Source: Ipomoea triloba (lineage: Eukaryota > Streptophyta > Magnoliopsida > Solanales > Convolvulaceae). From it: DNA of 64,000 bases. Shown one piece after another: positions 46,862 through 58,978 of this stretch. A program made the translations under genes and the position numbers. The notes under the pieces are model-generated. The model searched no databases. It was not told where the DNA came from and saw only the letters and a list, made by a program, of their open reading frames with translations. The DNA is taken from NCBI RefSeq assembly GCF_003576645.1, contig NC_044919.1, forward strand, positions 14,730,456 to 14,794,455, read 5' to 3'. Position 1 is the stretch's first letter. Each line of letters begins with the position of its first letter.

Positions 46862-46981
46862 TTTTTTTTTTGAGTACAACGAGTCAACCGTTGCCTCCAC
46901 TGAGGCTCGAACCTACTCTCATCATCCATGTGGGAGTGTTAATCGAGACACCGGATGTCACTTGACCACAAGGTCTTTGGC
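46862..46981 (-). mobile_element. SINE, minus strand, 12-bp target duplication
   Basis: 120-bp member of the family at 23127. The poly(T) start is the A tail of the minus strand, and GAGGCTCGAACC is the inverted B-box region. Flanked by perfect AGGGAATAACTT at 46850-46861 and 46982-46993. Shorter than the type copy because the part after the B box is deleted. Confidence 0.85.
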
Positions 46982-46993
46982 AGGGAATAACTT

Positions 46994-47949
46994 AATTGGT
47001 GCCACTCTAAAGAATTGAATATTTATTAAAATTCATATAACCATATCCACAAGTTATCTTACTATGTTAATTAGTTATGATTGTCATTCAATTCATTAAT
47101 ATGATTGCATATCTCATGTTATTTAGAAATTTGAAAGAGATATATTTATTAATTTAATTAGTATAAATACATTATATATTTCTTGTAGATCAATATTTTT
47201 TTAAAAAATAGAATTATATTCTCAGTGGGCAATAATTTAAAACTTCCAAGATTATTAATGTAATTAAAAAGCAGTAGCCACTAAGCAACAAACTTTCAAA
47301 ATACTGAATCAATGATGAAGTACTTCCCATGTGAACTCAACCCGAATATCAGCTCTCCTTTTTCCGTTTTCTTTAACCACTGTCATCCACCACTTTTACA
47401 TAAGAAACATAACAAAGGGAGGAAAGCAACAAAACACTGCCCATTTTTCCTTCATACAATTAACAGATCAACAACTGGTATGGCCGTAAGTTGGTCGGAC
47501 AGTTAGCTTGATAATCACAAGACTTTAAGTTTAACTCATTACGGGAGTTGTTTATTGACATTTTTAGTTTGAGCCGGCTAGATATGGCAACTTAAGTTGA
47601 TTTATCTCTCTGTGATCATTTGTCAGTTAGGTTCACAAGACAGGTTAGTTTCACCCAAAAGACATTTGAATATTGGTTCCAGACTTTCTCATAAATCAAA
47701 TGATATATTCTCTTATTAGAATATTTAATTTTATCTTTTGGTTTGATCACAGATTTTCTCACTTAAGATATGTTAGTATTCTACATATTGTAACCAATCT
47801 TGTTCTTGATGGGTACACCCTCAAGGATGACAAAACACTCATTCATGAGTTTTAAGGTAGTTACGTTGCATTTTCGTACTCGAATATTTTTTTTTAGTAC
47901 TATTGACTAGATTACAAGATGGTATTTGGGCTACAAAGAGTAGTCAATA
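46994..47949. other. AT-rich spacer with a second SINE-like repeat
   Basis: 47475-47650 shares its core (GTTGATTTATCTCTCTGTGATC, then CAGTTAGGTTCACAAGACAGG) with about 52327-52510 (GTTTATCTCTTTGTGATTC, then AGTTAAGGTTATAAGGCCAGG), suggesting another small retroposon family. No gene found; the open frame at 47312 is short and unsupported. Confidence 0.4.
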
Positions 47950-48062
47950 CCCCACCACCAAGGTTCGAGCCTCAGTGGAGGCGATATTGCCTCTTTGTGC
48001 TTCATTTGGTTGAGAAAGTAGCTCTGAACAAATATTACATTGTAACAGAGTCAACAGTGTAT
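47950..48062 (+). mobile_element. SINE, partial copy
   Basis: Contains GGTTCGAGCCTCAGTGGAGG, GGTTGAGAAAGTAGCTCTGA and TACATTGTAACAGAGT of the 23127 family. The 5' part is diverged, no A tail, no duplication seen. Confidence 0.75.
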
Positions 48063-49166
48063 AATCCTAATATATATAGTTTTGGTTTTGAATACTATAT
48101 TTGAATAAATAGTGATTACTATACTTGAATAAAGAAAATAATAGTATTAAATTTTGTAGTCTCGATTTAAAATATATTTTGTTAGGAATATAATAATAAT
48201 AATAATCCGTAATAATAATAATCCAAAATTTCTAATATAATTTCCCTAATAATAATAATAATAATAATCCAAAACTCTTAATATAAGTTCCTAATTAAAT
48301 TTTCCTATTAATTCCGATTTATATCAGTAATAACAAATATAGAATTAAAAAAATTTAGCAAGATTAATACTAGCTAATCAATTTCCTAATATAATTTTCA
48401 TATCATATTTTAATTAATTGATACTTTCATAATATATCTTACCTAATAAAAAGTTTCCTCCCTTTTTTATAATACTGATCTATATGTTAATCTGTTTATT
48501 ATTGTAATCTATATAGGTAATTACCATATATTATTTACCATCTAAATAACCCGTTGTAATTACAAACCGTATTTAACATCTAAATTTATTATGGTAATTA
48601 AATATAGAGATTCCCTTCTTACGAAGGTTTTATAGTTTTTTTTTTACTTCAAATAATATCAATTACCCGTGCACTTTCTTTGATTACTTTTTAATAAAAT
48701 TAAATCCTAAAAATTATGGCAATTAAGGATTTAATACTTTTCATAATATAAATTTTATCTAATTAGTTAAGGAAATTGATAATACACATATTACATTCAT
48801 AATTAAAGAAGATTAAAAAAAGTATGATAATTATTATTTCAATTCACAAATTATTACGCTAATTCAGAGATGATTATGCCATACAATTATGTAAATTACT
48901 CCAATTCACATATTATTGCACATATAAAATTATGTTAATGATTACTTTTGAATAAAATCTTAATAATTATGGTAAATAAGAAATTAATTCACACATTATA
49001 CTTTTATTAAATTGTTTTTTATGCTTACCGTAATATAGATTTTATCTAATCAATTAACGAAATTAATGGTACACATCTTACAGACATAATTAAAAGAAGT
49101 TAAACATAAACATATTACGTTCATAATTAAACGAAATTAAGAATGCACATATTATTATTTATTAAG

Positions 49167-49214
<48 letters not shown>

Positions 49215-50072
49215 TCCTTAATTACCATATATTAATCATAATAAAATGACCTCATTTTTATTGGAATTAATAAAAATATTTTCTGCTCATATAGAAAATT
49301 AAGCATGCATATGGTGGGTAATTAAAGGAAAATAAATATACACATATTATATCCATAATTAACGGAAATTAAACATACACATAATTCGTCCATATTATCA
49401 ACTTGTATTTAACACTTTAATATTACAATGATAATTAAAGATAGAGATTCTCTTAATTTGAATATAGTATATTTTTGTTACTTAAAATAATATCAATTAA
49501 TCATGCTCTTCCTCTTTTTTTTTTAAAAGACTTTTCCTAATATAATTTTTTAGTAATCAATTTCAACACTAATATATAAATCTTATAATTTCAAATAAAT
49601 GTACACTTTCAAATATTAAAAATTTTTATAATTTCATCATTAATTTTATTATATAAATATATAATAAAAAAATATATTCATACATCGCACGGGTAATTTA
49701 TTAGTTATTAATATATAAATAATATAATAAGATAATATTCGCCCATGAGATCACATTATTATTTCATCTTTTTATACTTGATGATTGTGTAACGGTTCTT
49801 ATGATATGATAATTAATGCTTTATGCTTATATTCTTCCTAAACTTCATTCATGTGACTAGTTGAGTGTATATACAAACTACTTTATAGTTATATGATTAT
49901 AGTATCCCGTGTTAGAATTGATCGTTACAACATAAATTTAAGATGGCTATACAAAATTTTCTTTGGTTTTTTTTTTTTTAAGATAAATTTTCTTTGGTTT
50001 TATTCTGTGATCTTAAATTAAAATTGCCCATATGTTTTAAGCAATATTTTTTTTTTATGCTAAGTATCTAAA
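48063..50072. other. Long AT-rich tract
   Basis: About 2 kb with no gene. Holds (AAT)n runs (about 48188-48270), an (AT)n run (49169-49213), and several loose repeats of a phrase around ACACATATTA(C/T)(A/G)TTCATAATTAA (48785, 49085, 49120, 49345). A TCGCACGGGTAATTTATTAG motif at 49685 resembles other transposon ends but was not resolved. Confidence 0.5.
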
Positions 50073-50470
50073 TCTAAAAACATAATAAGTGTGAAGGAAG
50101 GTTACACCCTTCATTTATGTCCGTTTTTTCTGTTAAGTTTTTTTTTTGTACATTATGCTATAAAATTGTACTTTACAATATATTAGACAAACTACCCCTA
50201 CCGTTATAACTTTCGTTATCTTTTCCACTATTGTTATCATGCACATGCATCCACTATATATTTTCTTATTTTCTTCAATAATAATAATATATACACATTA
50301 TATATTGTAGTTATATGTTAGTTATTTCCTAAAATATAAATATAATATTTATAAAAATATTTATTATTATTATTATTATTTACAATAATTTAAATATCTA
50401 AAATATAAATAAATTTAAAATTTTAATATTGGGCACCTATTTTTTGCGCATCGCACATAAGAAAAACTAG
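50073..50470 (+). mobile_element. Nonautonomous Helitron-like element, copy 2
   Basis: 398 bp beginning TCTAAAAACATAATAAG after an A and ending TTGCGCATCGCA (4-bp stem, 3-nt loop), then CATAAGAAAAACTAG before a T. These are the TC start, 3' hairpin, CTRR end and A^T site of Helitrons. Similar to 35015-35552 on the other strand. No coding. Confidence 0.7.
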
Positions 50471-50486
50471 TATATTAAATAAATGT

Positions 50487-50990
50487 AAAAACTTGTGTGA
50501 GACCGTCTCGTAGATCATTGTCTGTGAGATGAGTCGTCTAGTAGACAACTGAGTTTGTAAGCATCCCAATTTTAGTTATAAGCATTATAATATCTTCATT
50601 ACGAACAATCAATTTTACCTTAAATAGTATCACAATTTCATATATAAATACTACAATATCTAAAATATAATTTGTAACGATTTATTTTTAATTCAAGTTG
50701 ATATTAATTTTTTTACATCAAGTATTACAATTCTTTCAAAAGTAGCATTTCACATATACGTATTACAATATTTATATTAAAATGACACTGTGTATGCATT
50801 ACAATTTCAGTTATAAGTATTACAATATTCATCATTCATAACAATCATTTAACTTAAATCGTATTACAATTTCACATATATTTATTATAAATAATAGTTT
50901 ATTTATTTTAAATTAGTATTAAATTTTCTGTAACAAATATTATGATTTCTATCATATGTAACAAGCAACTATCTTAAAACCCGACCCATT
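50487..50990. mobile_element. Partial copy of the 39817 MITE family
   Basis: The left end (AAAAACTTGTGTGAGACCGT) matches the family terminus; the interior is rich in ATTACAATTTCA-type motifs. The right end is not clear. Confidence 0.5.
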
Positions 50991-50999
50991 TTAAATTAA

Positions 51000-51095
51000 A
51001 CCAACTTGGTTAGCGTGAGTGACCGTACACTCTTGTCCCTTAAGAGAGGTTCGAAGTTCGAACCCCCTCTTGTATAGAAAGACCAATATGGCCAG
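51000..51095 (+). mobile_element. tRNA-like SINE fragment
   Basis: TTGGTTAGCGTGAGTGACC then AAGAGAGGTTCGAAGTTCGAACCCC has the A-box/B-box layout of a tRNA-derived SINE head. It has no cloverleaf-quality tRNA and no A tail was defined. Sequence to about 51270 contains GAGTATGGTATG repeats. Confidence 0.5.
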
Positions 51096-51403
51096 CACTT
51101 TGTCCCTTACTCGGAGTCTGAGTATGGTATGCAATAAATAGTCTCCACCTGGCCTAAAGCAATATTTTTCGTGATTAGTCCGAGTATGGTATGGTATGAA
51201 ATAAAGAGTCTCAATATAAAGCAATATTTATAGGGATTAGTGTGGTTATGGTATGAAATAAAATGAAATAAATATTGAAGAAATAGCGTGGATACTTTTT
51301 CCACCAACAATCACTAATAATCCCGGAATAAGCAGAGAATTTATCCCTTTACATGTGAACACAACCCATCTTCTTCCCAAAAGTCTCTCCCTTTAATTTC
51401 CCC

Positions 51404-51412
51404 ATATATATA
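51404..51412 (+). promoter_or_regulatory. Likely TATA box of the LPR gene
   Basis: ATATATATA followed by CAACACCCATCACCC, 83-91 bp upstream of the ATG; the C/T-rich leader (51413-51445) fits a 5' UTR. Confidence 0.45.
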
Positions 51413-51469
51413 CAACACCCATCACCCACCCTCTCTCTTATCTCCTAAACAGCAGATAGAATAGAACCT

Positions 51470-51478
51470 ATGTGTTAA
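51470..51478 (+). promoter_or_regulatory. Two-codon upstream ORF before the LPR start
   Basis: ATG TGT TAA ends 16 nt before the main ATG. If transcription starts at the TATA-predicted site this minimal uORF lies in the leader and could reduce main-ORF initiation. The effect is inferred only. Confidence 0.4.
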
Positions 51479-51494
51479 AAGAGTTGGAATTAGC

Positions 51495-54400
51495 ATGAAA
51501 ATGGTGGACACAGAGAGAGTGTGCTTGAGGCTAAAGCTTCAGCTGGGGCTAATAGCCATAGTGAGTGGAGTTGTGGGTTCATGGGCAGGGGCTCCTATCC
51601 TCAATCCTTCCAAGTTAGAAATGTTTGTTGACAAACTCCCAGACATGCCCAGAATCAAAGGTTATGATGTTGTTAATGGTGTTCCTGTCCCCAAATCACT
51701 CAAGATTGGCATGTTTCTCAAGAAATGGGTTAGTCTCATCTTACAAATCTCTCTTAAATTACTCTTTTCTCTTCTTCCTCGAAACTCAAAAACACTTCTA
51801 CTTTCACAAACTTTCAGGTCATGATATATGGTTTTGAATTTATGCTCAATTCAATGTCTATGTGAAAAAAAGTTTAATTATTATGATAGTTCATATTACA
51901 TAGGTTAATATACAAGTAGTGTATGAGTCATAGTCTATTATATGAAATAATTAATTTGATTTTGATTTTGTTTGATTTTTTCGCCTTCAATTCTTGAATT
52001 TCAATTTCTTCAGTTTTGTTTATTCAAAATTTTCATATCAGTCAAATTTAATTAATTAAAAGGTTTGGAATACCCTTGTATGAATATTGAATAAGAATAA
52101 AGCTTAGTGAAAGTGGGAGCGTTTTGTTTTGATTTGGTCTTGGTCGATTAGAACAAGTTAAGTAATAAAAAATGGTTAATTGAATGCTTTTAAAAAATGG
52201 TTAATTGAATTGATGGTGGGTTGGAGATCTAGTGGACACGATATTAACTTAATGTGCTTCAGTAATTTGAGAAAGTAGTTATAAGCAGATACTACATCGT
52301 AATGGAATAAGTAGTACTAAAAAAAAGTAGGTAATAGTACAAAGGTACAAGTTCAAATCCTAGTGAGATCGACGTATTGATCTTTTTTATTTGAGTCGGT
52401 CAATTATGTATAATTTAGGCTTGTTTATCTCTTTGTGATTCTTTACTAGTTAAGGTTATAAGGCCAGGATTTATTCCGTACACACTCTCGGATAGTAACG
52501 GCAGATTTCACTTGTAAAAGGTAGTAATACTTTTACTATAAAATTAGCATGATACTTTTTGTGATTTCCCATTTCATTCAACTCTTGCTAATAATTTTTG
52601 TGGAATTCACGCACAAGATATGAAATATTCTTGTTTGATTACAAAGTTTTTGTTGTGCCTTTCGCAATCGATTTTAATTTGGAAGGGAAAGAATATCATT
52701 CCTTCGTTGAATTGCGCTACTTGCTTCACTATAAAATTCTACTACCGAATTATAAGTCAATCTAATTAATTAGTTAGTTGTTATTGGACAAAATGTTTGA
52801 AGAGTTTTAATCCAACATTCTGCGTTCAAGACGAAATATTGACAGTAAAATAAATACAAATAAATAAGGGATCACACTTATAATCTGTTAGACGGGTCGT
52901 GTGAATATGAAAATGTAATACTTTTATTGAAAAATGTAATATATTAGGAAAAAAGTGCATGTTACTTATAACAGAATGTAATAACAAATGTAATTCTTTT
53001 ACATTTTGATGTAAAAGTATTATTTTTTCATCAAAAGTATTACACTTCTCTTTATAAATAATGTTGACAAGTGTTGGTTACATATAAAATAAAATATAAT
53101 ACTTTTGAATTAAAATATAAAAGTATTACATTTTTCCTCAAAAGTATTACATATTTTCGTATAAATTTAAACATTTTATTCTTGATTTAGTATTACATTT
53201 TTCAGTATAAGTATTACATTTTATATTGATCAGAATCGTTTCATAGACAAGAATCCGTGAGACGATCTCACACAAACTTTTTCCATAAATAAATTACACA
53301 TTCATTACTATTTATAACCTTCTTTTCATAAAGTTTCAAAGGATTATTTGATGCTTATTTCATTATGTTGTTCCACTACTTGTATTGATCCAACTCACTC
53401 CATCACTACCAAGAATAAATTCTTGGACATTATTACGAAGAGGAATAATTTAATCATTAAATTAGAATTAGAATTGGACAAAGAATCGATTGGATTAAAA
53501 AGTTAATAATATAAGTTCACTTTCTTTTCCCATAAATATTTTATAATAATATATGATTTGCAGAAATTCCACAGAGATCTTCCCCCAACCCCGGTGTTTT
53601 CATACGGTACTTCGAGGCGCAGGGCAACGGTTCCTGGTCCCACAATCGAGGCACTCCATGGAGTCGACACCTACGTGACGTGGAAAAATCGCCTCCCTTC
53701 AAAACACATATTGCCGTGGGACCGAACAATTCCGACGGCTGTACCGAAGAAGGGAATTCCTACGGTGGTGCACCTACACGGTGCAATCGGTGAACCCGAG
53801 AGCGATGGCAACTCCAAGGCATGGTTCACAGCTGGATTTCGAGAGCGGGGGCCCACTTGGACCAAGAAGAAGTACCACTATCACAACGTCCAACATCCTG
53901 GGACCCTCTGGTACCATGATCATGCCATGGGGTTGACCAGAGTCAACCTCCTAGCTGGCTTGATCGGGGCCTACATCATTCGACAACAAGATCTCGAGAT
54001 CCCACTGGGCCTACCATACAACAGTGAATTTGAGAAGGTGTTGGTTGTGTTTGACCGTAGCTTCCGTACCGACGGCTCTATATACATGAACCCCACGGGG
54101 AACAATCCCTCCGTGCACCCGCAATGGCAGCCGGAGTACTTCGGCGACGCCATCATAGTCAACGGGAAAGCGTGGCCCCACATGACCGTACGCCGGAGAA
54201 AGTACCGGTTCAGGATCATCAATGCCAGCAACGCAAGGTTCTTCAAGTTCTACTTCAGCAACAACTTGACCTTCACCCACGTGGCATCTGACTCAGCATA
54301 CAACGAGGCGCCAGTTGTCCTCCACAACATCCTACTCGCCCCTTCCGAAGTGGCTGACGTGGTGGTTGACTTTTCCGAGTCTGAGTCTGAGTCAGCAATC

Positions 54401-57390
54401 CTAGGCAACAATGCAGTATATCCTTACCCTTCCGGTGACCCCGTGGATGAAGTTAACGGTAAGGTCATGAAGTTCATCATCAAACTTGGCAAGGAGGTTG
54501 ACACATCACATATTCCAAAAAAACTGATAAAGTATCCTTCGCCAAGCTTGTCCCACGTTTCTAGCGCAAGGTACAAGCCTAGGGAATAATTGTGATTTTC
54601 AAATATCTTTAGATTTTATTTTTGAGTATTATTGAGCTTGTTACAATGCAGTATTTGTTCATAATTATTTTCTCAACCTATTGAAGCACAACGAGAGTTA
54701 ATATTGACTCCACCGAGACTTGAACTCACCCCCTTCCATATGGGGTGCAATCAGATGCCACTAGACCACGCCACACATAAACATATATTGTTTGTCTTTC
54801 TTGTCCTATTTTCACTCGATGTGTAAGTTCCAATCATGTTCCGGGTGCACGGAGACATGATTATTGTGCTAACTTCTGGGGGCGACGCCCTCGTCTTCGT
54901 GATAACTTTTGGGGGGCGACACCATTATTATGAGCTACATCAATAGCGACGAATTCGCTTGTCCAGTAGTTATTCCACATCACAATATTTATTTATTTTT
55001 TCACACTTTCAACCTAATTTCTCCAACAGGTACATTGCGATGTACGAGTACACCAGCAAGATTGACGAGCCGACGCACCTATACATCAACGGCAAATCGT
55101 ACGACGAGGCGGCGACGGAGACGCCGGAAGTGGGAAGCAGCGAGATATGGAACATCATAAACCTGACGGACGACAACCATCCTTTGCACATCCATTTAGG
55201 GCTTTTTAAGGTGTTGGAACAAACGGAGATAGTGGAGGAAGATGAGTTTAAGGAATGCATGTTGAAGTTGAACAATGCGGTGAAGTGTAAGGTGGAGGAG
55301 CACGCGCGGGGGAAGAAGGTGAAGGTGGCCCCACACGAGAAGGGATGGAAAAATGTGTACAAGATGATGCCTGGCTATGTTACAACAATATTTGTGAGAT
55401 TTTCATTCATCCACTCAAATGCTTCCTACCCTTTTGATGCTACCGCTCAGCCTGGTTATGTATACCATTGCCATGTAAGTAAATTCTATTCTTCCTTTTT
55501 TTCATTTGGAAAATGATATATGCACTCCGTCGATAAAACTCTCGTCACGTGTCTTAATTTTATTAGAAGAAGATGAAAAAAAATAATAAAAAATGCGACC
55601 TACTTTTTTTTAATGAATCAAACGGTGACATATAAGTAGGGGTAGAAAATAGAGTAGATATGAGAGTACGTGTAGTATTACTCTTTTCATTTACCTCGGT
55701 CCACAAATTTTTTTAATAATTATAACACCAGTATATGTAGATTTATTATTCTAGGTATTAGATTGATGTTAGGCATAAACCACTCAAAATTACTCCCTCT
55801 ACGCTCACATTTTGCGTGTCGATTCGATTAACAAGGGTTGACTGAGTTATTTTGAATTCAATTTTCATAACATTAAGTATCTTATGTGTCGATTCAGTTA
55901 ACAATGTTTGATTGAATTATTTTGAATTCAATTTTCATAATATTAGGTTTAGTATTAGTATATAAATTTATATATTCCCTCTATCTCATTTTATCTGTTT
56001 TGTTTAAACTATCTATTTTTTTTTTAAACTTATTTTGTTTAGTATTTTAAATTATTTATAAATTTAATTTTTGTATTTAATAGTACTTTTAGTGTAGTTT
56101 TTACATATATAAATTTTAAATACTAATACTAAACTTAATATTATGAAAAATTAAATTAAAAATAAGAATTAATTTTATTTTTGGTCTTAAATTTATAGGT
56201 GACAGTATGCTTTTAATATTTTAGAACGTTCATTTTTTGTCCTAGTATTAGTGTGACATGGCATTTTTATTTGATTTTAACATTAAATTTTAAGAGTAGT
56301 TTGGCCAGTCAATATCATTGGAATTGAGAATAGCGTACAATGAGCTGAGGCAATTGAGAAAATCAAGAAATTGAGGTTGTTTTGTTTGATTCTAATGTAG
56401 ACAATGTTTCTACGTAGAAAAAGCTTCTCTATTTTGTCGTCCTAAAATGGTTGTCCTGTTTCCAGTTCAGATGGCTCCAGAGACTATGCATTATCTTTTT
56501 ATCTAATGCATTTTTTTTTTCTAGGCATTCATACATATTTTTATTCTAAAGAACAATAATAACCACTTTTGTCTATCGTTTCGATTTAAAATTTTAACGA
56601 TTAACTATATTTGCTATTTTGTTTTTTCTTTCAAATTTCACTCCTTTCACCAATTAAGCTGCCCATGCAGGCTGCTATTTTTTTTTTCTTTTTTTTGAGA
56701 ACGTGTTTGTAATTTAGTTTCAGCAAAAATATACATTTAAGTCATGTCTACACAAAAATAAAAATTGATTTCACCACTAGGAGTGCATTACTATAAAATA
56801 CTTAGGTAGAGATATTTATATACGATATGATCGAGAGAACAGGAGAGCAGAGATCTCAAATGGTTTATACTTTTCCTAATGTGGTCTTGTAATTGCTTCT
56901 AATAAGAAAATTATGCTTAACAATAATCATTAAAATTTTATAGTCTTTCAATTTTAGGTTTCTCAATCTCTAAATAAACCTATCTTGATTGCTTGACATT
57001 ATTACTTATGCTTATCTTTTTTACATATATGGTAGGTAATCAAATCGTATTCTTATTCCCTACCCCGTTTGGTTGCAATAGTTATACTACAGATTCGGGT
57101 CTACCTTACAAGGTAGACCCGTCACAATTTATATACTGAACGTTCATAATTCAAATTATGAACATTCAATATGAAAATTGTGTATTTTGGATTAGGGTCC
57201 ACAGAATAATTTGCGGATTTGGTAGTGCAAAACAGGCCATCTTTATGTAGATTTGGTTTTTATTGCATCCTAAAAATAAATTGTTTTATTTAACTTTTGC
57301 AAATTTATTTATTATTTTTAAATTTTCATGTTGCAGATTTTAGATCATGAAGACAACGTGATGATGCGACCATTAAAGTTGGTACATTAA
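51495..57390 (+). CDS. Multicopper ferroxidase, LPR1/LPR2-like
   Basis: Four exons (51495-51728, 53564-54570, 55030-55474, 57337-57390), GT-AG borders and phases consistent, give 579 residues, close to the roughly 581 of Arabidopsis LPR1. Residues 8-32 are a hydrophobic signal peptide, so the enzyme is probably secreted. Copper sites: HLHG (148-151), WYHDHAM (194-200), HPLHIHLG (464-471) and [12 protein letters not shown] (560-571); the last is split by intron 3. E269, D370 and D462 occupy the positions reported, as I recall, for the Fe(II)-binding acidic triad of LPR1. Family role: Fe(II) oxidation in the root apoplast and local growth arrest under low phosphate. Introns are TE-rich: a MULE-type MITE and a SINE in intron 1 and a SINE in intron 2. 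Stopping at the in-frame TAA after exon 2 would remove half the copper sites. LPR1 versus LPR2 cannot be told. Confidence 0.93.
52215..52326 (+). mobile_element. SINE copy in LPR intron 1
   Basis: GTGCTTCAGTAATTTGAGAA, AAGTAGTTATAAGCAGATAC, TACATCGTAATGGAATAAG and an A tail match the 23127 family, same sense as the gene. The 5' half is diverged. No clear duplication. Confidence 0.7.
52868..53284. mobile_element. MULE-type MITE in LPR intron 1
   Basis: 417-bp member of the 39817 family: begins GGGATCACACTTATAATC, ends GATCTCACACAAACTTTTTCC, interior of AATGTAATACTTTT motifs. Flanked by ATAAATAA at 52860-52867 and 53285-53292 (8 bp of a probable 9-bp duplication). Confidence 0.7.
54637..54772 (-). 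mobile_element. SINE copy in LPR intron 2
   Basis: Antisense member of the 23127 family (TTACAATGCAGTATTTGTTC, TTCTCAACCTATTGAAGCAC, GAGACTTGAACTCACCCCC). Opposite to the gene, which avoids an A-tail in sense. Boundaries approximate; no duplication confirmed. Confidence 0.72.
55802..55960. repeat. Tandem duplication in LPR intron 3
   Basis: A unit of about 66-72 bp (GTGTCGATTC(G/A)(A/G)TTAACAA to TTGAATTCAATTTTCATAA) occurs twice with a few differences. The same intron holds a fragment of the 37134 foldback family at about 56165-56290. Confidence 0.75.
57097..57120. repeat. Perfect hairpin in LPR intron 3
   Basis: 11-bp arms GGGTCTACCTT with a 2-bp centre, followed by a second inverted pair (GAACGTTCATAATT...AATTATGAACATTC). 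Probably the end of a small inverted-repeat element; as RNA it would fold in the intron about 220 nt before its acceptor. Confidence 0.7.
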
Positions 57391-57995
57391 GAAGTGAAAT
57401 TAAAACAATATAAACTATATATGGAGAGAAGGCAGTGGTTAGTTGGTGCTCTATAAATCAAATAGGCTACAACTTTTTTTTTTTCCTTTTCAATTTTTAG
57501 ATTGTATTATGAGCATAAGAATCATCTAAAATATTGAAAAAGTAGTATTCAACTCCTACACAAATCGAAGATAATTAATAAACCAAAACTTTCAGAATAT
57601 AATACTTTGATGAGTGGTTCTTTTGTAACAAAGTCTCATATATATTTATTTATGTGACTAGCCCGGTTGATATGAAATGTAGTGATATTTATAATGAAAT
57701 TTTATTAATAAATAAATTGATTGTTACTCATAAGGGAAAATTATAAATACATATGTTGGAAAGTAATATACTTTTGAAAAAAATATAATACTTTTAAATC
57801 AAAATATAGTATTTAGGAGTTGAAGGTTAGTTATGATAAAAAGGTAATACCAATCATGGATGATTTATTGTTACTTATGAGGAAACAATGCAATACTAAT
57901 GGATAAATTGGTTGTTACTTACAAAGAACTGTGTAATATTTATATATGAAGAAAATGTAAGTTAAAACTTAATCATACAGGAGCTTAGAAACACA
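57391..57995. other. Downstream of the LPR gene
   Basis: LPR 3' region, then about 57610-57965 a weak, end-less copy of the 39817 MITE family (GTAATACTTTT-like motifs). No gene. Confidence 0.45.
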
Positions 57996-58354
57996 TGATT
58001 TTCACAGATACTTAAATGCGTTTAATGAATATACCTGGCTCCATGATTTCACTGCAAATGCTTCAATGGGAGACTTGGTTTCTCCCTCCAGACCCTAAGC
58101 AATTTCCTTACTCTAAAGAACTCTGATGGAGAGAGAGTTTTTTAGTTTTGCGGAAGGTTGGGGAGAGGACCAGAAACTCTGAGTGGTTGATAAACCATCT
58201 CACAGTTCCATCAACGTGAGTGGTTAACTGAGCAGTTGAAACTGCTCCTTATTTTATCTGACCAATTATAGAATTAGTATTATTAAATTTAAATAAACAT
58301 TATGAGCCATAGAAAATAATAAATCATATAATAATAATGATAATTATTTTAACA
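57996..58354 (-). repeat. 3' LTR of the minus-strand copia element
   Basis: The right edge (minus start TGTTAAAATAATTATC) is set by the adjacent polypurine tract. The left edge at TGATTTTCACAG is a guess from a TG end, since the partner LTR is outside the window. Contains a CTCTCTCTCC leader-like stretch (58129) and imperfect GAGTGGTT repeats. Confidence 0.6.
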
Positions 58355-58978
58355 TTCTCTCACTTGGCTCATAAATCATAAATTTAATAATGATCGTGAA
58401 ACATAATATGCATAATATAAGCTAAACCCTTCGTTACATTGGTCAGAACATAAGTAATCATTTAGTTAGAAACTAATAAGAATCATGGCGGTAATACGTC
58501 ACTAATTCAATGCAGTCCCTTCCATGTATCACAATATTAATTTCAAACTGAATATGATTCATAATGGTATTTCCCATAATGGTCCACGATAATGTCTTTG
58601 TCAAAGACAAATCCTGTTCATATGGACATAAAACATTCATGTATATACACTCGAAAACTAAACAGGACACTTAATACAGAAACGAAACTATATTGAGCTC
58701 CAAGTATCAAATATACCAAAAACACAAACCTTAACATAATGTTAACTGTTTTCAATAACACCCATTCTCTCAACATGCTCATTAAATGCCTTTGGTGGCA
58801 AGGCTTTAGTTAATGGGTCTGCAATCATTAATCTAGTGCTAATGTGTTCAATTGATACTCTTCGTTCCCGAACATCTTCTTTAACGGCAAGATACTTCAA
58901 ATCAATATGTTAAGCACCACTTGTATACTTGTCGTTTTTAGAAAAGAAGACTGCTGCGGCATTATCACAATAAATTTT

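Noticed and set aside
51000..51075. tRNA gene
   Set aside because: A- and B-box-like motifs exist, but no proper cloverleaf or anticodon stem could be drawn; a SINE head fits better.
53558..54589. Intronless 343-residue oxidase
   Set aside because: Lacks the C-terminal copper sites; GT-AG junctions join it to exons on both sides with correct phase.
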